From JAGVPT01 sp963827085 (GTDB taxonomy: Bacteria; Bacteroidota; Ignavibacteria; UBA10030; UBA8401): 64,000 nucleotides of DNA. The position numbers and the translations under genes were made by a program. Within the stretch, counting starts at the first letter, position 1, and each line of letters starts with the position of its first letter. Below, in pieces: positions 54,949 to 63,944 of the stretch. A model generated the notes under the pieces. The model ran no database searches, had not been told where the DNA came from, and saw nothing but the letters and a program-made list of their open reading frames with translations. The stretch spans positions 806,001 to 870,000 of the forward strand of contig CAWGZY010000002.1 of the NCBI GenBank assembly GCA_963827085.1. Direction: 5' to 3'.

Positions 54949-56289
54949 ATGTCTGAACACAAACGGATCAACACAATTATCGTTGGAGCGGCGGGACGTG
55001 ATTTTCATAACTTCAATATGGTCTTCCGCGACAACGAGCAGTATAACGTCGTCGCTTTTACCGCGGCACAAATTCCCAATATTGCCGGAAGGAAATACCC
55101 GGCCTCACTGGCGGGAGCGTTGTACCCGAAAGGAATTCCGATCTACGAGGAAAAAGACCTTGAGCAGTTGATCGTTACACACAGCGTGGACGAGGTTGTC
55201 TTTTCATACAGCGATGTTCCGTACCGCCGCGTGATGAGTATCGGCTCGCGCGCGATCGCTGCGGGAGCGCACTTCAAACTTTTAAGCGCCCGCGAAACGA
55301 TGATTGAAAGCAGCAAGCCGGTGATTTCCGTCTGTGCGGTGCGCACGGGAAGCGGTAAAAGTCAAACCTGCAGGAAGGTAGCGAAATTGCTGCATGAATT
55401 CGGGTTCCGCGTTGCGGCCGTCCGCCACCCGATGCCGTACGGCGATCTCGAAAAGCAAAAAGTGCAGCGTTTTGCGGCCGTTGCCGATTTGAAAAAACAT
55501 AAGTGCACGATTGAAGAGATGGAGGAATACGAACCGCACATCGTCAGCGGAACGATTATTTATGCGGGGGTAGACTATGAGGCGATTCTCCGGCAGGCCG
55601 AGAACGACGCCGATATCATCATTTGGGACGGCGGGAACAACGATCTTCCGTTCTATAAACCCGACGTTCATATTGTCGTAGCGGACCCGCTGCGAGCCGG
55701 CGATGAATTGACATATTATCCGAGCGAAGCAAACCTTCGCATGGCCGATGTCGTCATTATCAACAAGATCGATTCTGCGACGCCGGAAGCGGTGATTAAA
55801 CTTCGTGAAAACATTCGCAGTGTCAATACAAAAGCGAAAATCGTCGATGCAGCATCGCCGATTATGCTCGAGCGGAGCGAGATGGTGGCTGGAAAAAGGG
55901 TGCTCGTGATCGAAGACGGGCCGACGCTGACTCATGGTGAAATGAGAATCGGAGCCGGGACCGTTGCGGCTCAAAAATTTGGCGCGGCGGAGATTATCGA
56001 CCCGCGTCCGTATGCGACGGGAGAAATCAAAAAAACGTTTCAGACATATCCCAAAATCGGCATACTGCTGCCGGCGATGGGCTACAGCGATCAGCAAATA
56101 CGGGACCTTGAGTCAACGATCAATAAGGTTCCGTGCGAGGTCGTTATTATCGGAACGCCGATCGACCTGAAACGCATTGTGAAAATTAAAAAACCGGCAC
56201 TCCGCGTTACGTACGAACTGGAAGAAATCGGAGAGCCAAGCCTTCGCACAATTTTGAGCGAGTTCGTCAAAAGCATGAAACACCGTTGA
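54949..56289 (+). CDS. P-loop protein related to cyclic 2,3-diphosphoglycerate synthetase, function unknown
   Basis: This 446-residue protein has an N-terminal Rossmann-like part (INTIIVGAAGRDFHNFNMVF, 5-24) and a central P-loop NTPase domain with Walker A VRTGSGKSQT (about 126-135), a DGGNND segment near 225, and NKID (about 270) as in GTP-binding proteins. It resembles archaeal cyclic 2,3-diphosphoglycerate synthetase, which makes an internal phosphoanhydride, but bacterial relatives are uncharacterized. It starts 33 bases after ornithine aminotransferase behind AAGGAG, so it belongs to the same cluster. A role in carbamoyl-phosphate or ornithine chemistry is inferred from context. Confidence 0.8.
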   Translation: MSEHKRINTIIVGAAGRDFHNFNMVFRDNEQYNVVAFTAAQIPNIAGRKYPASLAGALYPKGIPIYEEKDLEQLIVTHSVDEVVFSYSDVPYRRVMSIGSRAIAAGAHFKLLSARETMIESSKPVISVCAVRTGSGKSQTCRKVAKLLHEFGFRVAAVRHPMPYGDLEKQKVQRFAAVADLKKHKCTIEEMEEYEPHIVSGTIIYAGVDYEAILRQAENDADIIIWDGGNNDLPFYKPDVHIVVADPLRAGDELTYYPSEANLRMADVVIINKIDSATPEAVIKLRENIRSVNTKAKIVDAASPIMLERSEMVAGKRVLVIEDGPTLTHGEMRIGAGTVAAQKFGAAEIIDPRPYATGEIKKTFQTYPKIGILLPAMGYSDQQIRDLESTINKVPCEVVIIGTPIDLKRIVKIKKPALRVTYELEEIGEPSLRTILSEFVKSMKHR

Positions 56290-56541
56290 GTCGGTCAACA
56301 TCGACATGCAAAAAAGGGTGAAGGCAAATAAGCCGGTTATGGATCAATCATTCTCAAAACACGGTTTATAAAGTTAAACCTTTGTTATGAGATGATGTTC
56401 TAATCACAGGAATGGGTGATCCGTTTTTGTTGCCAGATTGCCGGAGGTTTGTGTTTCTTGTCGTGCCGGCACACGGAAAACGGGCATCATTGTAATCCTC
56501 AAATTTCTTATACCCTGAATTGCAGAGAAAGTATCTACACG

Positions 56542-57432
56542 ATGAAAGCATTTGCACCAATGGCCGCAGCGTTACGAGACGGCGCACGGTCCCGGGGAAT
56601 TAATTTTCGGTACGGGCTTATCATGGCTCTTTGTTTCATGGCCGGCTGCGGAATGATCGACCTCAAGAGCCATTGGCGTAACCGTCCGGTTGTTATTGAC
56701 GGCAAAAATACGGAGTGGGGAAATTCCTTAGTGCTCCTTGACGACAAAGAAACTTCGATCGGGATAATGAACGATTCCGAGTTTATTTATATAGGACTCG
56801 TCACAACCAATAGGAACCTTCGAAATCAGGTCGCGAGGCGGGGAATTACATTTTGGTTTGATGTCGAAGGGGGCAAAGATGAGAAATTTGGAGTTCACTA
56901 TCCGCTGGGTTTCGATGCTGTGCGCCCCTGGAAAGATAACGGGACGGATGCAGACAATCAGTCTGCGACCGTTCAGAAAGACATCCCGACCGACGACCTC
57001 GAAATTGAAGGGCCGGGAAAAGATGATCACCACCCTATGACGTTCGCGGAAGCGGGGGGAATTGAAGCCAAGTATAAAATAGCGAACGGCGTACTTGTCT
57101 ATGAATTGAAAGTTCCGCTTTCGGATAAAACTTCCAGTCCGTTTGCGATCGGAACAAAATCGGGCGCGTTGATCGGAGTTGGCGCTGAAACTTCACAGAA
57201 CAAAACTTCGCCTAAGCCCTCGGAAGGCGTTTCTGAAGGTGGCGGCTACGGAGGGGGGGGCGGCATGGGCGGCGGCGGAGGTTACGGCGGTAGTGGCATG
57301 GGTGGAGGTGGAAGAGGACACCGGGGCGGCGGCGGCGGTGGTGGAAGATCATCCTCCGGCGGACAGGGAGAGCCGTTTACAATGTGGGCAAAAGTGCAAT
57401 TGGCAGTCCGTGATACTTCGATGGCGAAATAG
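56542..57432 (+). CDS. Lipoprotein with glycine-rich C-terminal tail
   Basis: The ATG at 56542 is chosen; the frame is open upstream but without signal-like features. The 296-residue protein has a basic N-region, a hydrophobic stretch and a lipobox (FMAGC, Cys about 37). The middle (about 50-230) begins RPVVIDGKNTEWGNS, the opening pattern of carbohydrate-binding family 9-like beta-sandwich domains. It then has a Gly-rich segment (about 235-285; GGGYGGGGGMGGGGG and similar) with Arg and His interspersed. The C-terminal 20 residues return to beta-type sequence. It is probably an outer-membrane-linked protein of unknown role. Confidence 0.75.
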   Translation: MKAFAPMAAALRDGARSRGINFRYGLIMALCFMAGCGMIDLKSHWRNRPVVIDGKNTEWGNSLVLLDDKETSIGIMNDSEFIYIGLVTTNRNLRNQVARRGITFWFDVEGGKDEKFGVHYPLGFDAVRPWKDNGTDADNQSATVQKDIPTDDLEIEGPGKDDHHPMTFAEAGGIEAKYKIANGVLVYELKVPLSDKTSSPFAIGTKSGALIGVGAETSQNKTSPKPSEGVSEGGGYGGGGGMGGGGGYGGSGMGGGGRGHRGGGGGGGRSSSGGQGEPFTMWAKVQLAVRDTSMAK

Positions 57433-57897
57433 CGATTCCGGTAAGTTGCAAAAGATGAATTGAGATTTCTGAATAATTCCAAAAATACGTCTCGCGCAAA
57501 TCCCGAGGGGTAATTTTTCAGATGTCTCGAATTATAAAAATTGATGCCATGATTTTTGTTAATGTGAAAGTCATGGCATCACTTATGTTGGGATGGGCTA
57601 CTGCTGATATTCCGGTATTGGTGCGTTTTTTCTGGGAACGGATGGAAATCCGTTCCCAAAATCTAATATTTACCCTCACCGATATTCTTGATATTCCTCG
57701 TACGGCCTCTTATATTGGCTGGATAATACAATCATCACCAGTTGTCAGGGACGACCAAACTCATATCTTTACATCACAAACCAACAAGAAAGTTGGGGGA
57801 ATATTTGTGAAGCATTTTTCTTTCCTATGTCAATCATTCTCCGAAATCGGATCTTGCAATCTCATCGCCCGGTCAAAATAATCGGCCCTCACCTTTT
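57433..57897. other. Non-coding region with a dispersed element and two perfect hairpins
   Basis: A copy of the TTCTGAA element lies at 57466-57522 in inverted orientation. GATGCCATGA (57543-57552) pairs with TCATGGCATC (57571-57580), a 10-bp perfect stem. TGGGAACGGAT (57633-57643) pairs with ATCCGTTCCCA (57648-57658), an 11-bp perfect stem with a GGAA loop. An open frame at 57522-57881 crosses both stems and does not look like a protein. The stems may be terminator-like, part of small repeats, or part of an RNA. Confidence 0.6.
57466..57522. repeat. Dispersed short element bounded by TTCTGAA inverted repeats (copy B, inverted)
   Basis: TTTCTGAATAATTCCAAAAA at one end and TTTTTCAGA at the other bracket TCTCGCGCAAATCCCGAGGG. 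Read on the minus strand, the core CCCTCGGGATTTGCGCGAG matches CCCTTGGGATTTGCGTGAG at 5352-5370, and the end matches copy A at 38599-38617. Confidence 0.55.
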
Positions 57898-59025
57898 ATG
57901 CGTATGACTAGTTTTCAACAACGAATCGCTTTGGTTTGTTTTTCACGTTCGCTGGGGGGGCTTGAATTATCTACGCTCCGCATTGCGCAGGGTATGAAAA
58001 CCAAGGGAGTGTATGCGATGGTTATCGTTCCGCCGTCCTCTCCGCTTCAGCAGCGCGCTCTCGAATTAGGCCTCGACCTGGCTACACTAGCGCCGCGGTG
58101 GAAGTACGGCGACATCCCGGCTGCATTCCATCTTGCTAAAATTCTTCAGGACAAGAACATCGATCGAGTCGTGTTGATGCAATCGCAGGATATTCATCTT
58201 GCATCGCTTGCAGCGTACTTTTCGCGCCCGGCAAAATTTGTATTTTATCAGCAGATGGACTCACGGCACAACAAACGCGATTTTTGGCACACATGGATTT
58301 TTTCAAAGCTCTCGCTCTGGATAACTCTTACGAATGGTATGAGAGAAAATGTGCTTGCGTGTACCCGGATGGCCGGCGCGAAAGTAAAAGTTGTTCCGCT
58401 GGGCACAGACCTTCACCGGTTTGTCCCGGCGCATTTCAACCAGCCTGAAGCCCGGTCTTTTTTTGGATTGCCGCACGATAAAAAAATCATCGGTGTGCTC
58501 GGGCGCCTCGACCCCGGCAAGGGGCAGGAGGTGCTGCTCCGTGCCATCCCCGGGCTAATGAAACGTCATCCTGAGATTCTGATAATTATCGCCGGGGACG
58601 AAACAGCCGGAGAGCCAGGCTACAAAGCGTACTTAGAAGAAATTTGCAGGACGATCGGAATGGACCATAATGTGAAGTTTCTTCCTTTTACCGACGCCGT
58701 TCCACAGCTCATGGCTGCGTTGGATATTTTTATTCTTCCGTCGTTTGCCGAAACGTACGGTCTTGTTGTCATTGAAGCGATGGCAATGGAAAAGCCTGTC
58801 ATTGCCACTAATGCGGGCGGGCTGCCGGAAATTATTGCAGACGGCAAAACCGGACTGCTCGTCGAACCGCGAAACGTCGAAGCCATTGCCAATGCTATCG
58901 ACAAAATTCTCAACAACGATGAACTTCGAATTTCCCTCGGTCATTCCGCACGCGAAGATGCTCTCCGGCGATTCAGCATGGACAGTTGCGTCGATGAGCT
59001 GCTCGGATTGCTCGCCGCTCTTTGA
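57898..59025 (+). CDS. Family 4 glycosyltransferase
   Basis: The 375-residue protein has the two-domain GT-B fold of retaining family GT4 enzymes: N-terminal FSRSLGGLELSTLRIAQGM with the glycine loop, and C-terminal GVLGRLDPGKGQEVLLRA, FLPFTDAVPQLMAALDIFILPS, and the E-x7-E motif in AETYGLVVIEAM. It should move a sugar from a nucleotide-sugar donor to a lipid or glycan, probably for envelope polysaccharide. No other glycan genes are adjacent, so the acceptor is unknown. Confidence 0.9.
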   Translation: MRMTSFQQRIALVCFSRSLGGLELSTLRIAQGMKTKGVYAMVIVPPSSPLQQRALELGLDLATLAPRWKYGDIPAAFHLAKILQDKNIDRVVLMQSQDIHLASLAAYFSRPAKFVFYQQMDSRHNKRDFWHTWIFSKLSLWITLTNGMRENVLACTRMAGAKVKVVPLGTDLHRFVPAHFNQPEARSFFGLPHDKKIIGVLGRLDPGKGQEVLLRAIPGLMKRHPEILIIIAGDETAGEPGYKAYLEEICRTIGMDHNVKFLPFTDAVPQLMAALDIFILPSFAETYGLVVIEAMAMEKPVIATNAGGLPEIIADGKTGLLVEPRNVEAIANAIDKILNNDELRISLGHSAREDALRRFSMDSCVDELLGLLAAL

Positions 59026-59589
59026 GTCGCCTATTTTCTGGTGCGGTTATCATCATTCGAGATGCCGCTCTCTTTAATCCCTGTTCTAATGAATTGTATT
59101 TCTTACAGGTTGCTGAAAAAGACTTTTTTTTTGCCACTAAGTCACGAAGGCACGAAATGGACTTTTTCGTCATCCAACTAAAGCCGAAAGAAGAAAAGGT
59201 AATCCTCGTTCTTCATTAAGTAAGAAAATTGCAGGCTTAAAAAATGACTCCTTGAGGGATTATTGTCACAGGCTGGCTTCTTGTGTGTAAGGCCGGCCTT
59301 TTGATGATATTGGCTGCTGTTTTTTACCTTTTTTTTTAAAGAATTCTTCTCTTTTAGGCGCCTATGGAAACTAAGTTGGGAATAAGATTGTTAAGGATCA
59401 GGCAGAAAAATGGTGTTTTTAAGAAGAAATTAGGCATTCTCCCGTTAATGCCGTAGTTTAGTAAATACGTGATCTACACCATTGCTTTTTTAACGTAATT
59501 GAGTATCTTATATACAGTTGTAGGATAAAGAGGGAAAGCTTCCCAAGAAGTTTTTGTGTGTAGATAAGCCAAATTACCAAGGATAGTAC
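59026..59589. other. 564-base non-coding region with a repeat unit and a terminator-like stem
   Basis: At 59133-59157 is CACTAAGTCACGAAGGCACGAA, a short reiterated unit of the type widely dispersed in bacterial genomes. AGGCTGGC (59270-59277) pairs with GCCGGCCT (59292-59299; one G-T pair), followed by TTTTG, a terminator-like stem. The remainder up to 59575 is A+T-rich with no gene seen; AAGGAT near 59580 is the ribosome-binding site of the pilin-like gene. Confidence 0.55.
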
Positions 59590-60003
59590 GTGGGAACATC
59601 GAAAGTGATCATAGGTCTCGGCGCATACGTTATGATCGGTATGTATGCATTGCTGTTTACATCGACAGACCAGGCTATCTACAACGTTGCGCAGTCGCAG
59701 GCTTTCCATGACGATGCACGACAGATTTCCACTGCAGGGATAAAGTTTGCCATCGGAGATGTAGGAGGCAACTCGGCAGCCGCCTTCCCTTCAAGCACAG
59801 TAAGCTTCAATGGCGGAAGCGTGACGTACATTGCAGATCGGCCGGCAGGGCTTTCAGGGACTCAGATGCGCGTGACCTCGACCGGTACATACAACGGATT
59901 TAAAGTAACGATGGTCGCGATCTTGCAGTACAACGGAGTGAAGTGGACGCTCCAGCGAATCTATCAGCTGGCGGACGCGGCGGAATATTCGCGGCTGAGT
60001 TAA
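59590..60003 (+). CDS. Orphan pilin-like / PilX-like membrane protein
   Basis: The start is GTG at 59590 with AAGGAT nine bases upstream. The 137-residue protein has one N-terminal hydrophobic helix (about 6-24), then QSQAFHDDARQISTAGIKFAIGDVG, which looks like the amphipathic continuation of PilX-type minor pilins, and a short beta-rich tail. No Gly-Phe prepilin peptidase site is seen, since the helix begins almost at the N-terminus. There are no other pilus genes nearby. It may be a secreted or membrane-attached minor pseudopilin; the call is tentative. Confidence 0.6.
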   Translation: MGTSKVIIGLGAYVMIGMYALLFTSTDQAIYNVAQSQAFHDDARQISTAGIKFAIGDVGGNSAAAFPSSTVSFNGGSVTYIADRPAGLSGTQMRVTSTGTYNGFKVTMVAILQYNGVKWTLQRIYQLADAAEYSRLS

Positions 60004-60603
60004 GAGTTCCTGATATAAGGTCATTTGTTCTCTGAATGCGATACAAGAATTGAATGTGTCGCATTTTTCTTGTACGGAAGTGTTTGACTGTTTTTGATCG
60101 ACCTGTGAAAATTTGAATTAACCGCACGATAAATACTCGCAAATATTCCTTCTTGATTGTTTTGACCTCTGTAAATCCCATCTAAAAAAGAATCATTCGT
60201 GATGTTCCGCGTGCGATCAATATGTTCGGCATTGTTTACACTTTTGGCGAAAGGAATGATCGTACACGGCAATTTGGAAATGGAGTAGTTCTCGATCCTC
60301 GGCTGGGAAAAGGACAAGATAATGCTGCTGTCGACCTCCGGAGAAATACGTTAAGCATGTCGCTTCAGTGAAAAATGCGGCAGAAAAGCTTTTCCGAGCT
60401 TGGCCAGCATATTAAGTAAAGCAGGCCGGGCCCGTCGGTCGATCCATGGCAATCGATAAAGTGTTTCCCGCGACTTGAAATTGTGGGAATTATTCGCTAT
60501 GTAGCAGTCCAATATAAGGACGTCTGGACGATTTTTGGCCGAATCTTAGGAATTTCAAAGTTTCGGAAAAACATCAAATAGAACATCAATTAAAGGATCT
60601 CGT
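60004..60603. other. 600-base non-coding region after the pilin-like gene
   Basis: Complementary pairs are interleaved right after the stop codon: ATGCGA (60036-60041) with TCGCAT (60059-60064), and TACAAGAA (60042-60049) with TTCTTGTA (60067-60074), the arrangement of an H-type pseudoknot. A minus-strand open frame at 60021-60317 (98 residues) has no recognisable family and is not supported. The rest holds nothing clear; AAAGGATCT just before 60604 is the ribosome-binding site of the tricorn gene. Confidence 0.5.
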
Positions 60604-63600
60604 ATGAAACAACTTCTGAATACGCTGACACTCTTTCTTATTCTTGTTGGGAGTATGAACGCTGGGAACGAGGCGCGTTTCATGAGGTACCCTGACATTT
60701 ATAAAGATAAGATAGTCTTCACATATGAAGGAGATCTCTGGCTGGCAACAACGGGGGGTGGAATTGCCCGCCGCATTACAAACGCTCCTGGAATGGAGTA
60801 CAGCGCAAAATTCTCACCGGACGGAAAGTGGATTGCGTTCACCGGGAGTTACGACGGTTCATCGAACGTGTATGTTATTCCATCGGAAGGGGGAGAACCT
60901 GTCCGTGTTACGTATCATTCCGGAGGCGCACAAGTGGTCTGCTGGACGCCCGACGGCGAACGGATCGTTTATCGTTCTTATGCGGAAAACTATATCGGGA
61001 GAGATCCCAATCTTTATTTTGTCAATAAAAACGGCTCGGCGCCGGAGCGATTTCCTATCGACCGGGGACGTCTCTGCAGTTTTGCGCCGGACGGAAAGAA
61101 AATGCTTTATCAACGAAGAGGGAGTGAGGAAAATTATTGGAAACGGTATAAAGGTGGTCAATATCCTGATATCTGGATGTATGATTTTACGAGCGGAGTT
61201 TTTACACCGGTCACGGATTATGTTGGAAAAAACAGTTATCCCATGTGGCTCGGCGACGCGATGTATTTTGTTTCCGACCGCACAAACGGCGTTTCCAATA
61301 TTTACAAAGAAAATTTATCGACAAAGAAGGTCGACGAGATCACATCGTTCAACGACGTCGACGCGATGATGCCGTCGACCGACGGCGAAACGATTGTATT
61401 TCTCCATGATGGATTTATTCATCTGCTGAACATTGCGAGCGGAGAAGTAAGAAAAATTTCAGTTGAATGTCCCTCCGATCGGTGGGCACTGCGGACGAAG
61501 CCGATAAACCCGAAGGATTACGTCCACAGCGTCAATGTTTCCAACGACGGGAAGAAGATTGTCGTCGAAGCACGAGGCGATCTCTTTGTCGTCCCAACGG
61601 GAAAAGGGGAGACAAAGAACCTCTCGAATTCGCCCGGCACGCGCGAGAGATATCCGCAATTTTCACCCGACGGAAAAACAGTGGCATTCTTCTCGGATAA
61701 GTCCGGAGAGTATCAGTTGTACACGCAAAGCGCTGCCGGCGGGGAATGGACACAGTTGACGACAACGCTCGACCGCACGGTGTATCACTGTAAATGGTCC
61801 CCGGACGGGAAAAAGATTCTTTTCGGCAACAAGGATTTTGCAATCTTTGTTCTCGATGTTGCAACGAAAAAGCTGACAAAAATCGACGAATCAAACCAGC
61901 TAAAAAACGACGAATTTTATTGGGAGGTCAGCGATTACAACTGGTCGCCGGACAGCAAATGGGTTTGCTACAGCCTCGTCCAGTATAACCGGAACAGCCA
62001 GATCTATCTTTACAACGTAGAAGAAGGAAAGAAATACGCTGCGACCGATGATTTTTTTGACAATATTTACCCCTGCTTCGACCAGAATGGCGACTACCTT
62101 TATTTTGTTTCGAGTCGGAATTTTGATATCCTCATGGATTTTTACGAGGATGACCATACCATTCGCACACCCCAGACCGTCATGGCAGTTCAATTAAAGG
62201 ATGGCGAAAAACCTCCGTTTGTCGAATCCGACGAAAGCGATGCGAAGAAAAAAGAATCGGGAACTGTGCATATCGATGTTGACGGTCTGCAGAAACGCAC
62301 GTACCCGCTTCCCGTTCCCGCCGGAAACTATTTCTACCTTAAAGCGGGTAAAGGAAAAGTAGCATGGTGCGCCATCGATCACTTTACAGAAGACGAGTAC
62401 GAAGAGATTTTCAAACCGAACGGGGCATCGAAATGGCAGTTGATGATGTATGATATGACTGCGAAGAAGGATGCAGTGCTCGGGGACAAAATAAGCGATT
62501 TCGATCTGTCGCTCAACGGCGAACAGTTGATTATCGGAAAAGAGAACGATGTTTTCGTTACATCATTCGATAAGGCATTTTCATCGGGGAGTGCAGGAGA
62601 GAAGGTGAACCTTGGCGGAATGGTCTACACGGTGGATTACGCGGCGGAATGGAATCAGATATTCAACGACTGCTGGAGATGGTACCGTGATTTCTTCTAC
62701 GATCCCAACATGTACGGGCACGACTGGAAAGCCATCGGCGAAAAATACCGGGCATACATTCCGGGCCTTAGTTCTCGCGAAGAGCTGAACTGGGTGATGC
62801 AGCAAATGGTGGGAGAGCTTTGTGTATCGCACACGTACATCAGCGGCGGCGATGCTGGAACGGTTTCGCCGGCTTCCCCTCTGCTCTACACGGGCTGGCT
62901 CGGCGCAGACCTCGTTGCCGATAAAAAATCCGGCTTTTATAAATTTGAAAAAATCTACGGACCGACGGAATACAATGCGAGCATTACAGGTCCTCTTTCC
63001 CGTCCCGACTTTGATATTCATGAAGGATACTATCTGTTGGCGATCAACGGGACGGAGGTTAAAGTCCCGGACGATTACAATAAGTATTTGCAAATGAGCA
63101 GCGGACAGAAATTCAGCATCACTGTGAACGCCAAGCCGACCATGCAGGGATCAAAAGTGTATGAGGTTGAGCCGATCCGAAACGATAATAATCTCCGTTA
63201 CGCACGCTGGCTTGCCGACAATATTAATAAAGTGTCGAAGGAGACGGACGGAAAAGTCGGCTACATGCATATCAATGCGATGGGAGCGGGCGGCATTGGA
63301 GAATTCGATAAATTCTGGCGCGCGTTCCGGTACAAAGATGCCATCATCATTGACGTGCGGCGAAACAGCGGAGGTTGGACTGAATATTTTCTCATCGATA
63401 AACTTGAACGAAAAGTAACGGCACAGAGTGCTTTGCACGGCATGATCCCTCTGCGCTATCCGGGAAGCACATCGGCCGGAAATTATGTTGTTGTCTCGAA
63501 CGAAGACAACGGGTCCGACGGCGAAGCCTTCCTCGAAAGCTTCAAAGCGAGAAAACTTGGGACTATCGTAGGCGTAACATCGTGGGGCGGACTTGTCGGA

Positions 63601-63849
63601 ATCCAGAACACGCAAATTACGATTGACAACGGAAAAGTAGAACAATCGAACACCGGCTTTTATGGACAGACCGGCGAATGGCTTATCGAAAACCATGGCG
63701 GCGATCCGGACATTTGGGTGGATAACGATCCTGGAAGCGTGATGTCGGGAAAAGACCCGCAGTTGGAAAAAGCGATTGAAGTAGCTCTCAAGAAAGCAAC
63801 GGAGAATCCGTTCAAATTTCCTCCGGTGCCGCCGTTCAAGAAGCCGTAA
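60604..63849 (+). CDS. Secreted tricorn-type serine protease (S41 family)
   Basis: The 1081-residue protein has a signal peptide (MKQLLNTLTLFLILVGSMNA), an N-terminal WD-like/TolB-type beta-propeller (about 25-330: FSPDGKWIAFTG, repeated SPDGKK segments), a second propeller-like part to about 650, a C1/PDZ-containing region (from about 690) and a C-terminal S41 domain. The tricorn catalytic residues are in place: His743 in CVSHTY and Ser971 in NGSDGEAF. Such proteases cut oligopeptides into short peptides and would work with the secreted M1 aminopeptidase in the envelope or outside. AAAGGATCTCGT before the ATG is its ribosome-binding site. Confidence 0.93.
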   Translation: MKQLLNTLTLFLILVGSMNAGNEARFMRYPDIYKDKIVFTYEGDLWLATTGGGIARRITNAPGMEYSAKFSPDGKWIAFTGSYDGSSNVYVIPSEGGEPVRVTYHSGGAQVVCWTPDGERIVYRSYAENYIGRDPNLYFVNKNGSAPERFPIDRGRLCSFAPDGKKMLYQRRGSEENYWKRYKGGQYPDIWMYDFTSGVFTPVTDYVGKNSYPMWLGDAMYFVSDRTNGVSNIYKENLSTKKVDEITSFNDVDAMMPSTDGETIVFLHDGFIHLLNIASGEVRKISVECPSDRWALRTKPINPKDYVHSVNVSNDGKKIVVEARGDLFVVPTGKGETKNLSNSPGTRERYPQFSPDGKTVAFFSDKSGEYQLYTQSAAGGEWTQLTTTLDRTVYHCKWSPDGKKILFGNKDFAIFVLDVATKKLTKIDESNQLKNDEFYWEVSDYNWSPDSKWVCYSLVQYNRNSQIYLYNVEEGKKYAATDDFFDNIYPCFDQNGDYLYFVSSRNFDILMDFYEDDHTIRTPQTVMAVQLKDGEKPPFVESDESDAKKKESGTVHIDVDGLQKRTYPLPVPAGNYFYLKAGKGKVAWCAIDHFTEDEYEEIFKPNGASKWQLMMYDMTAKKDAVLGDKISDFDLSLNGEQLIIGKENDVFVTSFDKAFSSGSAGEKVNLGGMVYTVDYAAEWNQIFNDCWRWYRDFFYDPNMYGHDWKAIGEKYRAYIPGLSSREELNWVMQQMVGELCVSHTYISGGDAGTVSPASPLLYTGWLGADLVADKKSGFYKFEKIYGPTEYNASITGPLSRPDFDIHEGYYLLAINGTEVKVPDDYNKYLQMSSGQKFSITVNAKPTMQGSKVYEVEPIRNDNNLRYARWLADNINKVSKETDGKVGYMHINAMGAGGIGEFDKFWRAFRYKDAIIIDVRRNSGGWTEYFLIDKLERKVTAQSALHGMIPLRYPGSTSAGNYVVVSNEDNGSDGEAFLESFKARKLGTIVGVTSWGGLVGIQNTQITIDNGKVEQSNTGFYGQTGEWLIENHGGDPDIWVDNDPGSVMSGKDPQLEKAIEVALKKATENPFKFPPVPPFKKP

Positions 63850-63944
63850 GATCGGGCCAATCGAAGGAAAGTCATGAACTGCATTTCACCCTTAACATAT
63901 GAATTCAATGGACCTGTTTTGATAGGACACTATTGGAGAAAACG

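Noticed and set aside
57522..57881. Open frame of 119 codons before the glycosyltransferase
   Set aside because: It starts at the edge of a dispersed element and runs through two perfect hairpins; its composition does not look like a protein and it has no family features.
59022..59219. Open frame of 65 codons overlapping the glycosyltransferase end
   Set aside because: Its middle is a translation of the CACTAAGTCACGAAGGCACGAA repeat unit.
60021..60317. Minus-strand open frame of 98 codons
   Set aside because: No recognisable motif or ribosome-binding site, and it faces against all neighbours. Cannot be excluded fully, but not supported.
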